Source: Artemisia argyi (Eukaryota > Streptophyta > Magnoliopsida > Asterales > Asteraceae). Taken from it: a stretch of DNA of 64,000 bases. Numbering within the stretch: the first letter of the stretch is position 1; each line of letters starts with the position of its first letter. Below, piece by piece: positions 22,157 through 33,815 of the stretch. A program made the position numbers and the translations under genes. The stretch spans positions 12,608,872 through 12,672,871 of the forward strand of contig CM060709.1 in assembly GCA_030686995.1 (NCBI GenBank), given 5' to 3'. Below the pieces are notes generated by a model. It made no database searches and was not told the DNA's origin. It worked only from the letters and a program-made list of their open reading frames with translations.

Positions 22157-22365
22157 TTACTGGACAACCCAGGAAACACTATATTAATGTTTTGGGCTGC
22201 GATGAATTTAGGTGATCAAGTTGATTATGTTTCAAAGACATGGCAGCAACAATAAAACAACTGGATAGATTAGAAGAAGCATTTAAAGCTATCAATTCTT
22301 TTTGCCATCTATGTGCACATGAATCACAAGAGTCTCTCAACAACATTATGCTTGAATTATACAAG
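22157..22365 (+). pseudogene. Exon fragment of a POLLENLESS3/MS5/SDI1-like TPR protein
   Basis: After a TGACAG acceptor (ends 22156), the reading DNPGNTILMFWAAMN...GDQVDY runs to about 22235. A one-base loss follows, then KQLDRLEEAFKAINSF, ESQESLNNIMLELYK and a GT donor at 22366. This is the helical-repeat core of the MS5/POLLENLESS3/SULFUR DEFICIENCY INDUCED family. Members act in male meiosis or in repressing glucosinolate synthesis under sulfur deficiency. The frameshift and missing neighbours make it nonfunctional. Confidence 0.75.
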
Positions 22366-22379
22366 GTACAATATTACGT

Positions 22380-24598
22380 TACATGAATTTACCACTGCTG
22401 AGTAACATATAAAGCTTATACTCAGATAAATCACAAACATTTTTACACAGGTGTGGACAAATAAAGACTTGAATCAAGAATAGTGCCCATTTAGGATGCT
22501 GCATCACTAAACATTAACATAACACAAATACAAATCACAATAGCACAACAGTATACGAAATTATTAGGCAATTTTGCTTGAGCTTATTTACAAATTTACA
22601 GCAAAAAAACAAATTCCTTCAGTGGTGTACCATTTTAGCGGGTCTTTCGATTATCTTACTGATTTTTTTCTTTGATATTAGGACTATGATGTATCTATCG
22701 AATTCTACTGAATCTTGGCGTTTAGCTTAGCCCAAAAAAGTCAACGCGAGTAATCATTATATAATAACGGAAGTAATGATTTTGTATACAAACGTCCCGC
22801 CGCGAAGCGCGGGCTTAAAAACCTCGTTTAAATCAAGTACAAACCATTCTATGCATTTTTAATGGTGGGTCTGGTCGAAAAATATGTATGCCAACCTGCA
22901 CAAACCAAGAGACATGTATACGAAGCATAGGAATAGGTTGGATTATAACGTATTCTAATACATGTGTCAAGTATAACAATTGATAGTATAACAATTGATG
23001 GATTATGTTTTAAGTACTTAAATTGTATGTTAGATTATATACGAAGCAGAGGAATAGGTTCACACTGTTCGAACTGCTTTCTCAAATTGCAAGGTTGGAT
23101 TTATCTTTTAGCGATTTTGCAAGAAGTTCAGGTGTCATTTGCTTGATACAATATTTGTTTATTGATCTGTAAATTTTCATGGTTAAAATTTTATTGCCTT
23201 TTTATGATCCATGTTACAGGTTCAACTTACATGTGAAGCAACTCCTAGAAGCTTTGATGCAAACAGGGGCTGGTACTGTAAAGATTGCAATTAATGCCGC
23301 AATAGACTACATGTGAAGCAACTCCGACAAGCTTTGACTACTATTAACCGCTCATGTTACATTGTTGATAATCATGGTTTTAATATTACAGATATCTAAT
23401 AAGCATGTCAACAAGCATTTATTTGTTGCAAACATGACAAATCAAACAACGATTTATGAATGTTTGCAAAAATTTGAATTGTTAGTTATTATCTCAGAAT
23501 TGATGTAATGTTTTATTTTCCGTTTCATTAAATGTTTTTATGTGTTCTATGATACATGTTAAGAATTTTTGCTTGAGTTAAATTATCGCATGTTACAATC
23601 ATTTGCAATTACATTTTGATATTTTCACGTTCTATTTTAAACGTTAACAACAGCAACAACAACAACTGGTTATGGCCTGTAAAATCAATATGGTTAGTAA
23701 CACATTTGTTTAGGGACATTTTTTTCATTCAAAATGAAGTCTCTTCGATCACAAAAGAACCATCAACGTTAATGGTGACTTAAGGGTAAAGCTACTAAAG
23801 TTATCGCTTTAGGCCCTCAAATAAAATATTTAAGGCCCCGATTTTCTAACACCTTTATGAATATATATTCGGTCAATTTTTTTTAGATGTCATCTTGAGG
23901 TCATGATATATAAAAGGCTGCTATTACTAAAACTGCTACAATTATTAAGGACATTTGCTAATTTTATGTTTATTTTTTAAATCCATACCACCAAGTCCTT
24001 ATTTGAGTTTAAGAAAGATGACCACATCCATATATTTATTATTAAAAATGGATGAATTGAGCTCATTTATTGCGACAAATTCTAAAGAATTTCAACCGCT
24101 ACTATAAACAAATTAAACGTTTTAAAAATCATTCATGCATATTGTCTTAATAACCAAACAAGAATAACATATTTTTCAAAGAACAAACATGAATTCAAAT
24201 GTCCGTTTGTTTAAGACTCCATATTTGTTCATTTGCTCAGTTAAACCAAAACTAACAAACCCGAATAAGCCTCTTTCGTGTTGGTTCAGTTATTTAGCCC
24301 TATTTATAGATTATCATAAAACGATGTTTGGTTTTTTCTCTTTCTTATGATGTATTATCTTCAATAAACTATTTGATTCTGATTTGAAAATTGGATATTT
24401 TATTAATCCAATTACCCCAAAAGATAACATTAAGCAAATAGAAAATAAAATGGAAAATTTGGAAGGCCTTATATTTGGATTTCGCTATGCCTCCATAAAG
24501 TTTGTGTCGCACCTGCTCAGCGTCTTTACATTCTTTTTTATTTGTGTTTTTCATTCATCTTATCATATACATTGTGGCGAAGTCTTAGAAAACACGAT
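22380..24598. other. Spacer with a possible Helitron-like hairpin; no gene seen
   Basis: At 22796-22815 the sequence CCCGCCGCGAAGCGCGGG forms a GC hairpin of the kind seen near Helitron 3' ends, in otherwise AT-rich DNA. It is followed by CTTAAAAACCTCG, not a clean CTRR end. TACATGTGAAGCAACTCC occurs twice (23229-23246 and 23309-23326) with similar following bases, an 80-bp-spaced direct repeat. No sustained frame is recognisable. Confidence 0.4.
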
Positions 24599-25371
24599 TG
24601 ATGCGTGGAATTGCGCCATCGCAAAAGGTTTTACCTCTCAAGGGATCTTGAGAAGCTTGCAATCCCCACCAGGCAGTGTACCTGTTCTTTGTAGTATAGT
24701 ATAGTGACAAGTACCGGATGATTGATCGTTCAACTCAAAGAATAGTGTTCGCTAGGGTTAAAACTCACTAAAACTAGGTCTAGAGGTGAGGGATGATTCT
24801 TTTTGTACTTTTATATTTTATGGAAAGCAAATAAAAATCTCGGGTTTTGGAAGAAGAGGCGGAATTAGTTGCTAGTCAACTAACCCAATTAACTAAAGAT
24901 GTAATCAAAATAAAATAAACTAAACTTAAACTAATTTGTGGTGTAAACAATAATGAGAGAAAATTGTGTTTACTTAGATTTCACTACTCCTTAGCTATCT
25001 TTTACAGGTTGATTAGCTTGTTACAATTGCATGGATGACAGGTTATATTCCTTAATACCATTCGTAGGGCCGTGTACGATCTTCCCTAACTCTATAAGCT
25101 TCAACCTCTTCCTATGTCGAGCCGACTACTAGCTCCTAACATGGCCTCATTAGTAGTTACCTACGCATTAAATACAACCAAAATATCGTAGTACACCTCC
25201 GATCATGTTTCTTAAGACGTTCAAGCAAGTTACCAATTGGAGTCTACCAGTTTTCTTAAGCCTAACATCGAATTCATTCATCCACAACAATTATAAACAA
25301 ACAACCAACCCATAATCAATATCTAAGTTTTATTACATCTAAGCAAACACGAAGAAAACCTAACCTAACAT
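24599..25371 (+). mobile_element. First half of an LTR related to the solo LTR at 1064, cut by the Tat insertion
   Basis: It starts TGATGCGTGG and follows the 1064-2474 LTR through the CACCAGGCAGTGTACCTG block, ATTGATCGTTCA, GGCGGAATTAGTTGCTA and AGTTTTCTTAAGCCT. It stops at CCTAACAT, where the Tat LTR begins. The missing second half is not found to the right, so DNA was lost after the Tat element inserted. Confidence 0.8.
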
Positions 25372-25855
25372 TGATGATGTATAGTCTATATATATGGGCC
25401 ACGAGCCCAAATAATAAACATTACTAAGGCCAACAACCACCACGCGTGGGCTATTACAACTTGGGCCGCATTAATAATGGGATTGGGCTCACGCAAGCCC
25501 AACCAAACTATATACGGTATAGATAAGGATCTTCTATCTATGGAATAGATATCCTTAACCCAGATAAGCACCATGTGTGCGAAACGTAAGGAGCATGAAC
25601 CCTACAAGGATTCTGCGCCTATATAAGGAATGACATAATTCTCATTAAAGGTACGATTAACAAAACCCTAAAACTCTTTACGAGAACCCTAAACCGATTA
25701 CTTACTCTCACGCCGGAGTCTAATCGTGGGAGACAATCCCACGATAAGTCTAACGGTGTTGTTTATTTTCTTAGTGCGCAGGTTTCAAGCATTAAGAAGC
25801 GAATTGGTACGAGAGCAAGAGCCCAAATCAGGAACGCCCAACTTTTGTATCAACA
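25372..25855 (+). repeat. 5' LTR of the Tat element
   Basis: It runs from TGATGATG to TATCAACA (484 bases), defined on the left by similarity to the duplicated solo LTR at 20830-21296 and on the right by the primer site two bases further. It holds a TATA box at 25620-25627. Confidence 0.85.
25620..25627 (+). promoter_or_regulatory. TATA box of the Tat LTR
   Basis: TATATAAG, about 235 bases before the LTR end, so transcription would start near 25650. Confidence 0.6.
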
Positions 25856-25857
25856 AG

Positions 25858-25875
25858 TGGCGCCATCCGTGGGAC
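25858..25875 (+). promoter_or_regulatory. Primer-binding site of the Tat element
   Basis: TGGCGCCATCCGTGGGAC begins two bases after the LTR. The TGGCGCC start is complementary to a tRNA 3' end of the type used by Tat/Athila elements. Confidence 0.8.
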
Positions 25876-25900
25876 CCCTACTAAGAACCAAGGTACTAGA

Positions 25901-27629
25901 ATGATGAAGAATAAAAATTCAAGCCAGCGGACTCCGCAATTGGAAAAAACACGTGACCCCCAGAGGAAGAATCAACAAGATTCGACCCCTAGGCAGGCTG
26001 CTGGGACATCCAGCGCACCTGGTCACCAAGAGGCGGGAACAACCCAACCTCTTCCAGTGGTAGAACTACCTATAAAGACTACCCAAGCCACCACAGTGGT
26101 TCCAAGCGTTGAGGAACTCCAGCGCACCCTCTTCACTACTCCTCACCAAACGGTACCTACAGTGGACAACACTGTACCACCGGGCGCGCCTAACCGAGAT
26201 AGGGTGCCCAATACTGAGGCAGATATTCTTGCAGCAACTGAGGACACACCCGACCTAACGTTGGGAAATTTTGTATCCCAAAATTACAAAACCCTAACGG
26301 CCCTCATGCAAGAAGAAGCAAGGAGAAGGTCGAGTACGAGCCTACAAGCCCGGCTCAATTTTGGTCCTGAACGCGAATCATCACCACCACGCCACCCACG
26401 AGGAAGACGCGCAGATAACGAAAAACGTACCACTATCCACGATAGGCTGGGTACGACTTCTGACTCACAATATTCAGAGGAATATCAAGGCAGTGAGAGA
26501 CGCAACAATGTTCATGCCATACTTGGCAGTCGAGGGATACAAGACCGATTAGGACCTCAACATTCACCAAGCGAAGGATCCTCCAAGTCTGGGAGCAAGA
26601 GAATTCATGACAGATTGGGGAGGAGAATATCCCCAAGTGAAAGCCCCACAAGCTCTTCCTCTGAAGGAAGCCGGCGCAAGCGCCGAAAAAGAAATTACTC
26701 TTCCTCCAGCGACTCCTCGGACAACAAGGATAGGGAAACAGGACACTGGAAGTCAAGAGGAAGACGTCGCGAAGAAGAAAATGAAGACATGTCTCTTCCA
26801 TGGTGTCGCCAGAAAGTTGATGCGTTTACACGACGCATCAGCGATTACTCCGACCGCAAAAGGAGGCGCATGCCCACTAACGTGAAAACATATGATGGGA
26901 CAGGTGATCCGGATGACCATCTGAAAGTTTTCGAATCAGCTGCTACTATCGAAAATTGGCCATAACCTGTGTGGTGCCATATGTTTAATAGTAGGGAATG
27001 CGCGCACATGGTTTAGCAAACTCCCACGACGGAGCATCCGTGGGTTTGAAGAACTACGGAAAGCATTCCGTTTGAACTTCACCCAAAGAAAGAAGTGCGC
27101 TAAAAACCCTGTTGAACTAGCTAGAGTAAAACAGCGCTAAGGGGAATCAACCAGCGCTTTTATGGAGCGCTTCAAATATGAGTGCATACAGGTCAAAGCG
27201 TGTCCCGAAATTCTAAAAATTTCAGGGTTCATGAATGGGATTAACAACCCAGAACTCATTCGAAAGCTAAATGATAAAGTTCCCCAAACTTTTGATGAAC
27301 TAACAAAGCGCACAAGATCTTTCATACAAGGAGAAGCAGCCGTTGCGGACAGCAAAAAAGGCTACTCGAATTATAGACAACAAGAACAGCCTAGGAGACA
27401 ATCTAATGATCAGAATAACAACCGCAGCAGGAATTATCGCAATGGACGAGATAATGACAAGTATACCCCTCTCACAAAAACTCTGAGGGAAATATTTGTT
27501 ACAGAAGGAGCGAACTTCCCAAAGCCTCCGTCAATGCGTACCGCAGAGGACAAACGCATAGGGAATGGATACTGCGAATATCACGGCCAGAAAGGCCATA
27601 CAACCAACGAGTGTGTCCAGCTACGACAA
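25901..27629 (+). pseudogene. Tat gag, interrupted by stops and by element 1
   Basis: The frame opens at 25901. The N-terminal ~300 residues are polar, with repeated HDRLG motifs and an Arg/Ser-rich stretch. The capsid domain follows, starting TNVKTYDGTGDPDDHLKVF (about 26878). TAA stops interrupt at about 26963 and 27137, and a frame change lies between them. The reading recovers at 27162 (FMERFKYECIQVKACPE) and reaches a CxxH...GH....C nucleocapsid-like zinc motif (CEYHGQKGHTTNEC) by 27615. Element 1 splits the coding sequence after 27629, and it continues at 39787. Confidence 0.85.
27626..27629. repeat. Target duplication ACAA of element 1 (with 39783-39786)
   Basis: ACAA precedes the TGATGAG start and follows the AATCA end. 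Four bases match exactly; the fifth does not (gACAA / ACAAc), so one base was lost or mutated, or the staggered cut was four bases. Confidence 0.7.
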
Positions 27630-28956
27630 TGATGAGTTCATAAAAACTCATCATTTCTGTTCCATTTTAAATACGAAAACAGTTAAAAAACACACAGAAA
27701 TACTACATAATACTATAAATATCTTTGAATTGTGTTTTTATATGTTTCAGGTGCAAAAGGACTGAAAACAAAGGAAAACGTGCAAAGTTTGCACACTTGG
27801 CAAAATCAGTCCCTGAACTTTCAAGAAATGCCAGAAATGGTCCCTGGGAAAATTATTTTGAAGAAAAGTCAACAAAAGTCCCCCAGGAATCATGAAATGA
27901 CAAATTTTACCCTTGAAGTTCAAAATTGCACAAATGGCAAAACAGGTCCCCCAAGTTTCATAAATGACAGTTTTAGTCTCTAGAAGTTTATTTTGGAAAG
28001 AAAAGTCAACTTTAGTCCTTGGGAAGTCAAAAATGTTAACTTATGACCCCTGGATAAAAGTTTACACAAAATGACAACTTTTACCCCTCAAGTTACAAAA
28101 TTGGCAAAATAGGTCCCTGGGTATTATAAATTGGAAATTTAATACAAAATACCCTTGTACTATGCATGAATGACAAAATTGGAACAATTTGATAACTTGT
28201 GGAAAATTAAAATTTCACCCCCTCAACTTTGGTGAAATTACATAAATGGTCATTTGTTTTGTAAAAATGGAAAAATATGCAAATATGGTCCTTGTATTAT
28301 CTAATTTTGCAGGTGTGATCCCTTATGATACTTTGGAAACATGGCATGATCAGCCCCTAAAGTTTCATCAAAATTACAAGTTTAGTCCTTGGGCTTAAAA
28401 ATTACAAAACCAAACCGGCCCTTTAGTAAACCTTTAAATCCAAATCCTTAAAATCCAAAATAAATAAAAACCGAAGCCCATCCTTTCCCAGGCCCAAAAA
28501 TACACCAGCCCAACTCACCCTTTATAATAAAAACGGGCGTTGACCCGCGTTGACCACCACTTCATCCCCTACCTCTCCACCTCACCTGCTACTACTCCAC
28601 CTTCACCACTTGCTTCCATACTTTCCACCTCAAACACCTCTCTGTCACCCTCTAAACAAAACCCACCCTTGGGTTTTACCTCAGGAGAGGACATGTGGCA
28701 GAACCACCATCTCCACCACACCCCTACACCTACAACTGACACCACACTATCTCCCACCACCCCAAATTGCTTCTACAATCTACCCTCCACCTCCACAAGA
28801 CTTCAAGATACATTAATTGGTCTGAAAGTATCCCTAGCCACGTGTATCAGTTTTGGCGCCAAAACTTGTTTAAACGGCTAGGATGAGTTAGAGTTGATCA
28901 ATGGTCAAGATTACAAGTGGGAATTGACCAGAGACATGTGGGGAACTCAAAGATGC

Positions 28957-28964
28957 TATAAAAG
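28957..28964 (+). promoter_or_regulatory. TATA box, 5' LTR of element 1
   Basis: TATAAAAG; transcription expected about 30 bases downstream. Confidence 0.65.
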
Positions 28965-31719
28965 GAGCAAGAAGGAGAAGGATTAATTACTTTGGCACTA
29001 GGCCTTGGTCACGTAGTTGTAATTTTTATTGCTTTCTTAATTAAAATGTCTTTTAATCTTTCAAATATTGTATTTTATCTTAAAATAGTGTAATGAACTC
29101 TTAAGTTCCAGTTTAATTCAAGTCTTCTTTTAATTTCATGTTTTAGCTCAAATTTCCATTTAAATTTTCAAGTCTTTCAATTTCCTGTTTATCATGGTTG
29201 TTTCTGGTCCTTATGAACACTACATAGCTATGCCAAGCTATGCAAGCTTTTAGGATTAATTAAACAGCTTTGATCTTTTAAATTCAGAAAATAGTTAAAA
29301 AATAGAGAAAATAGAAAATAAATAAAAAAAAATAGTGTGATATTGGTGATGCAAGCTTGGAGCATGTTGGATGATGGAAGATTTCTGGTTTAGTGCCTCA
29401 TGGGAGGCTTTAGGTTATGTTTTGGTCTATTGGATCCATGTTCTCAGCTTAATCCACTTGGTAAGCCCTTTTTACCAATTTTTGCATTTTACTTTTCTAG
29501 TTTATTATATGCTTTGATTGTAATGTTTTTATGCTTATTTGTTATTGTTTAATGATTTTAAAGTTTAAAATTGTCTGTGTATGTTTTAAATTTCAAAGTT
29601 GCTTTAGATTCATTTTCAACTGTGAAAATCATGTTTGAGTGATTCTTATGCTTTGTTGTTTTAATTCTTATTTATCTGTTTAATTATACTTAATATATGT
29701 TATAATGAAGTTTGGAATAGATTTCATGGTCTTAATCTTTCATATGCTTGAAAAATCCAAATTGTCTTAATTTTAAGGTGTGTTTGGCTTTGCTGAGTAT
29801 TATGTGATTAACTAAGCCTAAGTTGTAATTTTTGATTGCTATGTTGTATACTGAGTTCCTTAAGGTCAGACAAACCTTCAAGTCTATGGTGTATTAATAG
29901 AAAAGTCAAAATTACTTATTATCCAATCTTGGTTGTTCACTGTTATGATTCTTGGTTCCATATTCATCATACTAGTATAAGACTTGTTTATATAGCTTAG
30001 TTTCTTGTTCTTATAGCTTATTATTACATAATCAGTTGTTAAATTAGATTAGAATTTCATTTAAGTCAAACTTTTGTGTTCTTGTGAAATAGTCAAATTT
30101 TGGTTTTTCAGATTTTTGAATAAAAAGCTTATTTTCTTGTACCTTTATTAAATAGTTTCTTGCTTAATCCTTTTAGGGTTTTCTAGTTTTGTTGCTTAAA
30201 TTGTTATATGTATTTTTGTTAAATTTTATTCTGCATGTTTAATAGCTTATTTATGTGCTTATAGTAACCTGTTTTTGCCCTGTGCACAAGATCTTAAGCC
30301 AATTTCATAAGCTTGCAGAAGCTTATGGAATTGGCCTAAGCTTGTGCACTTGGTCATTTTGTGTTGCCCTTGTGGCTAAATTGATAGTTATGTGTTTTAA
30401 TTTTCATTTTTAGCTTATTTTAATTGCTTAATTGAGCATTCTGTGAGCTTCTCTTTTTAAAATTGTGCCTTATTGATTATCAAGTTCATAAGCTTACAGA
30501 TTACTTATTTGTGCATGGTTTGTTACATAATTGTTGTTTATCACTTATTTTATGTTTATCTTGTTACCTTTGTGCTTAAATGATAAAAATTATACCACCT
30601 TGCTTAATAAACTTGATCAATCAATCCATAATCACTTAAACACTTACACTGACAAGTCAGTGCAAGCAGTCAAAATTCATAAGCTCTTATTGAGCTTATG
30701 AGTGGACTTAATTTTGTGATTTTTGATTCTTTGGTTAGTTTAGCTAGCATACCTTCTGGTTTTAGTCTTATCCTAGGTTTACCAGCTTATGTGATAAGCT
30801 ATCCATGACTTTATATTTTGTCAAAAATTACAATGTATACTCACTAATCAGTCTATAAGTACTTATTTCATAAGCACTTGTAAAGCTCATTAGTGAGCCA
30901 TACTTTGTGATTTTTGGTTCTTTAGAGAGTTAATCAACCAGACTTAAAGGTTTGTGGCTTATATGTTATTCACAAGCTTATCTAATAGGCCTGCTATAAG
31001 CTTAAACCTTGTCCCATTTTATGTTAACACTGAGTAAGTCAGTGTTGACAAGCATACTTCATAAGCTTCCCATGAGCTTATTTGTGGGCATAAGCCCATG
31101 AATCTTGGATTTTTGGATAGCCTCCCAGATAAGCTTGTGGGATCAAAAGCTCTTTTTGATCCCTGAGCTTGTTTGTGGGTCCCACTAAGGGCTGCAAAGT
31201 CTTTATTTTGGCCTGCAAGGGGTGTTTGGATCAGTGAACATTGGAAAGTGCTTATTGGCTTGTTTCAAGCTTATTAGCAAATTCTAATGTTCCATCTTGT
31301 TCATATATGTCTATAATACATGTGCAAACCTATTTTTACTCTTATTTTCCACTGTATAGCTTTTTCAAGCTTGTTTCAAGCTTATGGCTTGACTGTCTTA
31401 ACTGATAAGCCATAAGCCTTGAAACTGCTTATTCCTTGGTTTGTAAAGTTCCATTCTCCTTAAATATGTATAATATCTGTGTATGTATAGTTCCAGAAAA
31501 AGAAAAAGCCAAAAAGACCTTTAAAGCTAAGTGATAGCTTCTATTTAGAAGGCTTATCACTTATTTGCTTATTTTTTTTTATATCTGTTAATAAAATAAG
31601 CTATTACAGAGCTTATTAAGCTTTTGTAAAAAGTTTTCCTTCATTAAAGTTGTTTGTATATAGTTAATAAATAGTTTTGTAAAGAAAAAAATTAAAAAAA
31701 TAAAAAGTTCAAAAAAATT

Positions 31720-31806
31720 GTTGGGTGTGGGAGTCGAACCTGGGACCTCTCGCTAGTAACATGCATAATACCCCACACCCCTTCCATCTGCTCTGGGGCA
31801 CCAGTT
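31720..31806 (-). other. tRNA-like / pol III box-B patch inside the LTR (5' copy)
   Basis: On the minus strand the patch reads GCCCCAGAGCAGATGG, then about 45 bases further AGGTCCCAGGTTCGACTCCC. The second part matches a tRNA T-arm (box B GGTTCGACTCC, 31730-31740) and the first loosely matches box A. It may be a relic SINE head. The second LTR has the same patch at 38510-38596. Confidence 0.5.
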
Positions 31807-32940
31807 CCGTAAGGCTTTGCAAAAACAATATACTTAACATGTTATTAGTGTATTAAGCTTAAATAAGCTGTTTTGCTTATAACTGCTTAATGGAATAAGC
31901 TGGTAACCCCATATTATTTTTCCCAGCTTCTTCATAAGTAAATACACTTTCTATAATTTTTTCACATTTTTTACTGTTCATACGTATTTATTAGAATTAT
32001 TAATAGTATTAATAAATAAATAATAGTAAATTAATTATAATAAATAGGATATTTGTATAATAAATATAATTTTTGTTTCAGAAATTCTTTTATATTATTT
32101 TAAACTTTTAAATTTTTTTATTTCATTTATTTATGTTTATTTTAGATATTCTTTATATTTAGTTAATTGTTAAATAGTGAATAATTAATAATAAATACAT
32201 AAATTGTTTAATAAATATATTTTCAGTTTTAAAATTTATTTTATATTATTTTAAACTTTTCTAAGTTTTAATTTTATTTTTCTAAGCATTTTTAGATTTT
32301 CCTTATTTTTAGGTAATTATTAATAAGTAAATAATAGTTTTTATTTAATAGTAATTACATAAATACTTGTAAAAATTATTTAATTCATAAATAATTTTCT
32401 TATATTATTAGGATCACAAAAATATAAATTTCACATTTGTGGGATTTGTATTGATCAGTTTTCAGTTTTATTTTGGTACGTAGACGTTTATTTAAACGTA
32501 AACGTACACGTTTTAGGTTTTTAGGTTTTCTTAATTTTTAAATAAGTTTGTAATTATAAAGTAAATATCTTAAATTTATTTAATTTGCATTTAAGCCCCT
32601 AAGGCATGTAAATACCTACTGTAATTATATTTGTTGATTCGTTTTGTACGTGTACGTTTATTTGAACCTAAACGTACGTTTGTAAATCCTTTTACATTTT
32701 AGGGTTTCTGATTGCACGTTTTTACTGAAATAGCTGTGACAAGAGCTATTTACTATTCACATTCCTAGTGTTAGTCAGTCAGATTCCTGATTTTATATAT
32801 AACTTCACCAGATCACAAATTCGTTGTATTACAGATTTCACACCTCGTTGGGACATAACGACCTAGGAATAAACTATACTCCTCGTTCACAATTGCTTTT
32901 CCTCCCGGGCTGCTCAGGGCCTTTGTTACGGTTGACCGTT

Positions 32941-32959
32941 CACAAGCGGTTGGCTTGTG
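32941..32959 (+). other. LTR-terminal hairpin CACAAGC-ggttg-GCTTGTG
   Basis: A perfect 7-bp stem with a 5-base loop lies 30 bases before the LTR end. Diverged copies of the surrounding ~85-base module occur at 33092-33180 and, in element 2, at 52043-52128. Confidence 0.6.
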
Positions 32960-32994
32960 TGATAAAACCTGACGGTTTGGGAGGAATCAAAATT

Positions 32995-33012
32995 TGGCGC
33001 CGCTGCCGGGGA
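32995..33012 (+). promoter_or_regulatory. Primer-binding site of element 1
   Basis: TGGCGCCGCTGCCGGGGA starts five bases after the LTR. It is complementary to the 3' end expected for plant tRNA-Asp, as in Athila-type elements. Confidence 0.85.
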
Positions 33013-33795
33013 GGCTGTGCTGCGTATAACGAATTTGTATTTAGTTGAAATATCTATCCTTTGTATATATATTATATATACTTTATCATTCAACTCCCGG
33101 GCTGTCAGGACATATTTATTACAGTTAATCATTCACAAGTGATTAGCTAGCGTGGTAAACTTGACACTAGCCTGGGAGGTAGTGATTACATATACTATAT
33201 CATATTTCATTTCATAAACAATATAAAATACAAAAACATTTTTCCTTTGCACACAACTTGCCCAGTTTGATTAGTCCCTCAGTTACAACATTTGGTTGTT
33301 GGCTGTTTAAACACAGTTGCTGAGCTCTGTCAAGCCCAGATTCCCTTTCGAGGGGCGGTTGTTAGGATTTTCCTTTTCTTTGTATATATATATAAAAACT
33401 TAAAAATACAAAAACATTTATCGTTTCTGTTTATATCATATCAAAAACCCAAAAAGATTCTCCCTACCTTATCATTCATAATTCTGTGAGTGGACCCCAC
33501 TCCAATTTCTCATCCACTTCATTTCCCCAAGAACCAATTAATTCGGGGTCGAGTCAAGCTAGCGACTCGGTAATCAAAAACAGTAGCTCAATATGGGTTT
33601 TCACCCATATTTCTGTCTTCTTTCCCCTTTCTACCACTTTAGTGTGGGGTAGAATACCCACATGTTGTATATATCTTGAAAATGAAATAAAAAAATTGTA
33701 AATACAGAAAAATAAAATAATTGTTGTGTTACCCTACTTAGCTTTAAATATTATCTTTTTTACGTTCAAGGATTCGGCATAATAGCCGGGATTTT

Positions 33796-33815
33796 GAATA
33801 TTGAGGACAATATTC
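33796..33815 (+). other. Conserved hairpin GAATATTG-agga-CAATATTC
   Basis: A perfect 8-bp stem with a 4-base purine loop, just before TAAGTGTGGGG. The same hairpin with loop AGGG is at 52429-52448 in element 2. Confidence 0.65.

Larger units (their letters stand above)
27630..32989 (+). repeat. 5' LTR of element 1 (5.36 kb)
   Basis: TGATGAG at the left and GGAATCA at the right. U3 is about 1.3 kb: 27740-28400 is an array of degenerate 'GGTCCCTGGAA' units, and 28500-28880 is a pyrimidine-rich stretch before the TATA box at 28957. The remaining ~4 kb is R-U5, with a GCTTAT/ATAAGC-rich block (about 30240-31950), an antisense tRNA-like patch at 31720-31800, and ACGT-rich GTACGTTTA words (32480-32690). 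Open frames inside it (for example 28540-28881) are repeated in the other LTR and lack any recognisable product. Confidence 0.9.

Noticed and set aside
22796..22835. A definite Helitron 3' terminus
   Set aside because: The GC hairpin is present but the expected CTRR followed by T is not seen (ACCTCG follows), and no 5' TC end was identified.
26433..26801. Antisense frames across the Tat gag start (26433-26801, 26564-26746) and the alternative plus-strand frames at 26361 and 26607
   Set aside because: They mirror the codon bias of gag, which has clear capsid and zinc-motif sequence in its own frame.
28540..28881. A 113-codon Pro/Thr/Ser-rich frame starting MTRVDHHF
   Set aside because: It lies in U3 of element 1, is repeated with a frameshift in the other LTR (35336), and its composition follows from a pyrimidine-rich promoter stretch.
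31720..31806. A functional tRNA gene
   Set aside because: The T-arm and box B are good, but the distance between the boxes and the poor acceptor stem do not fit a tRNA. It lies inside an LTR.
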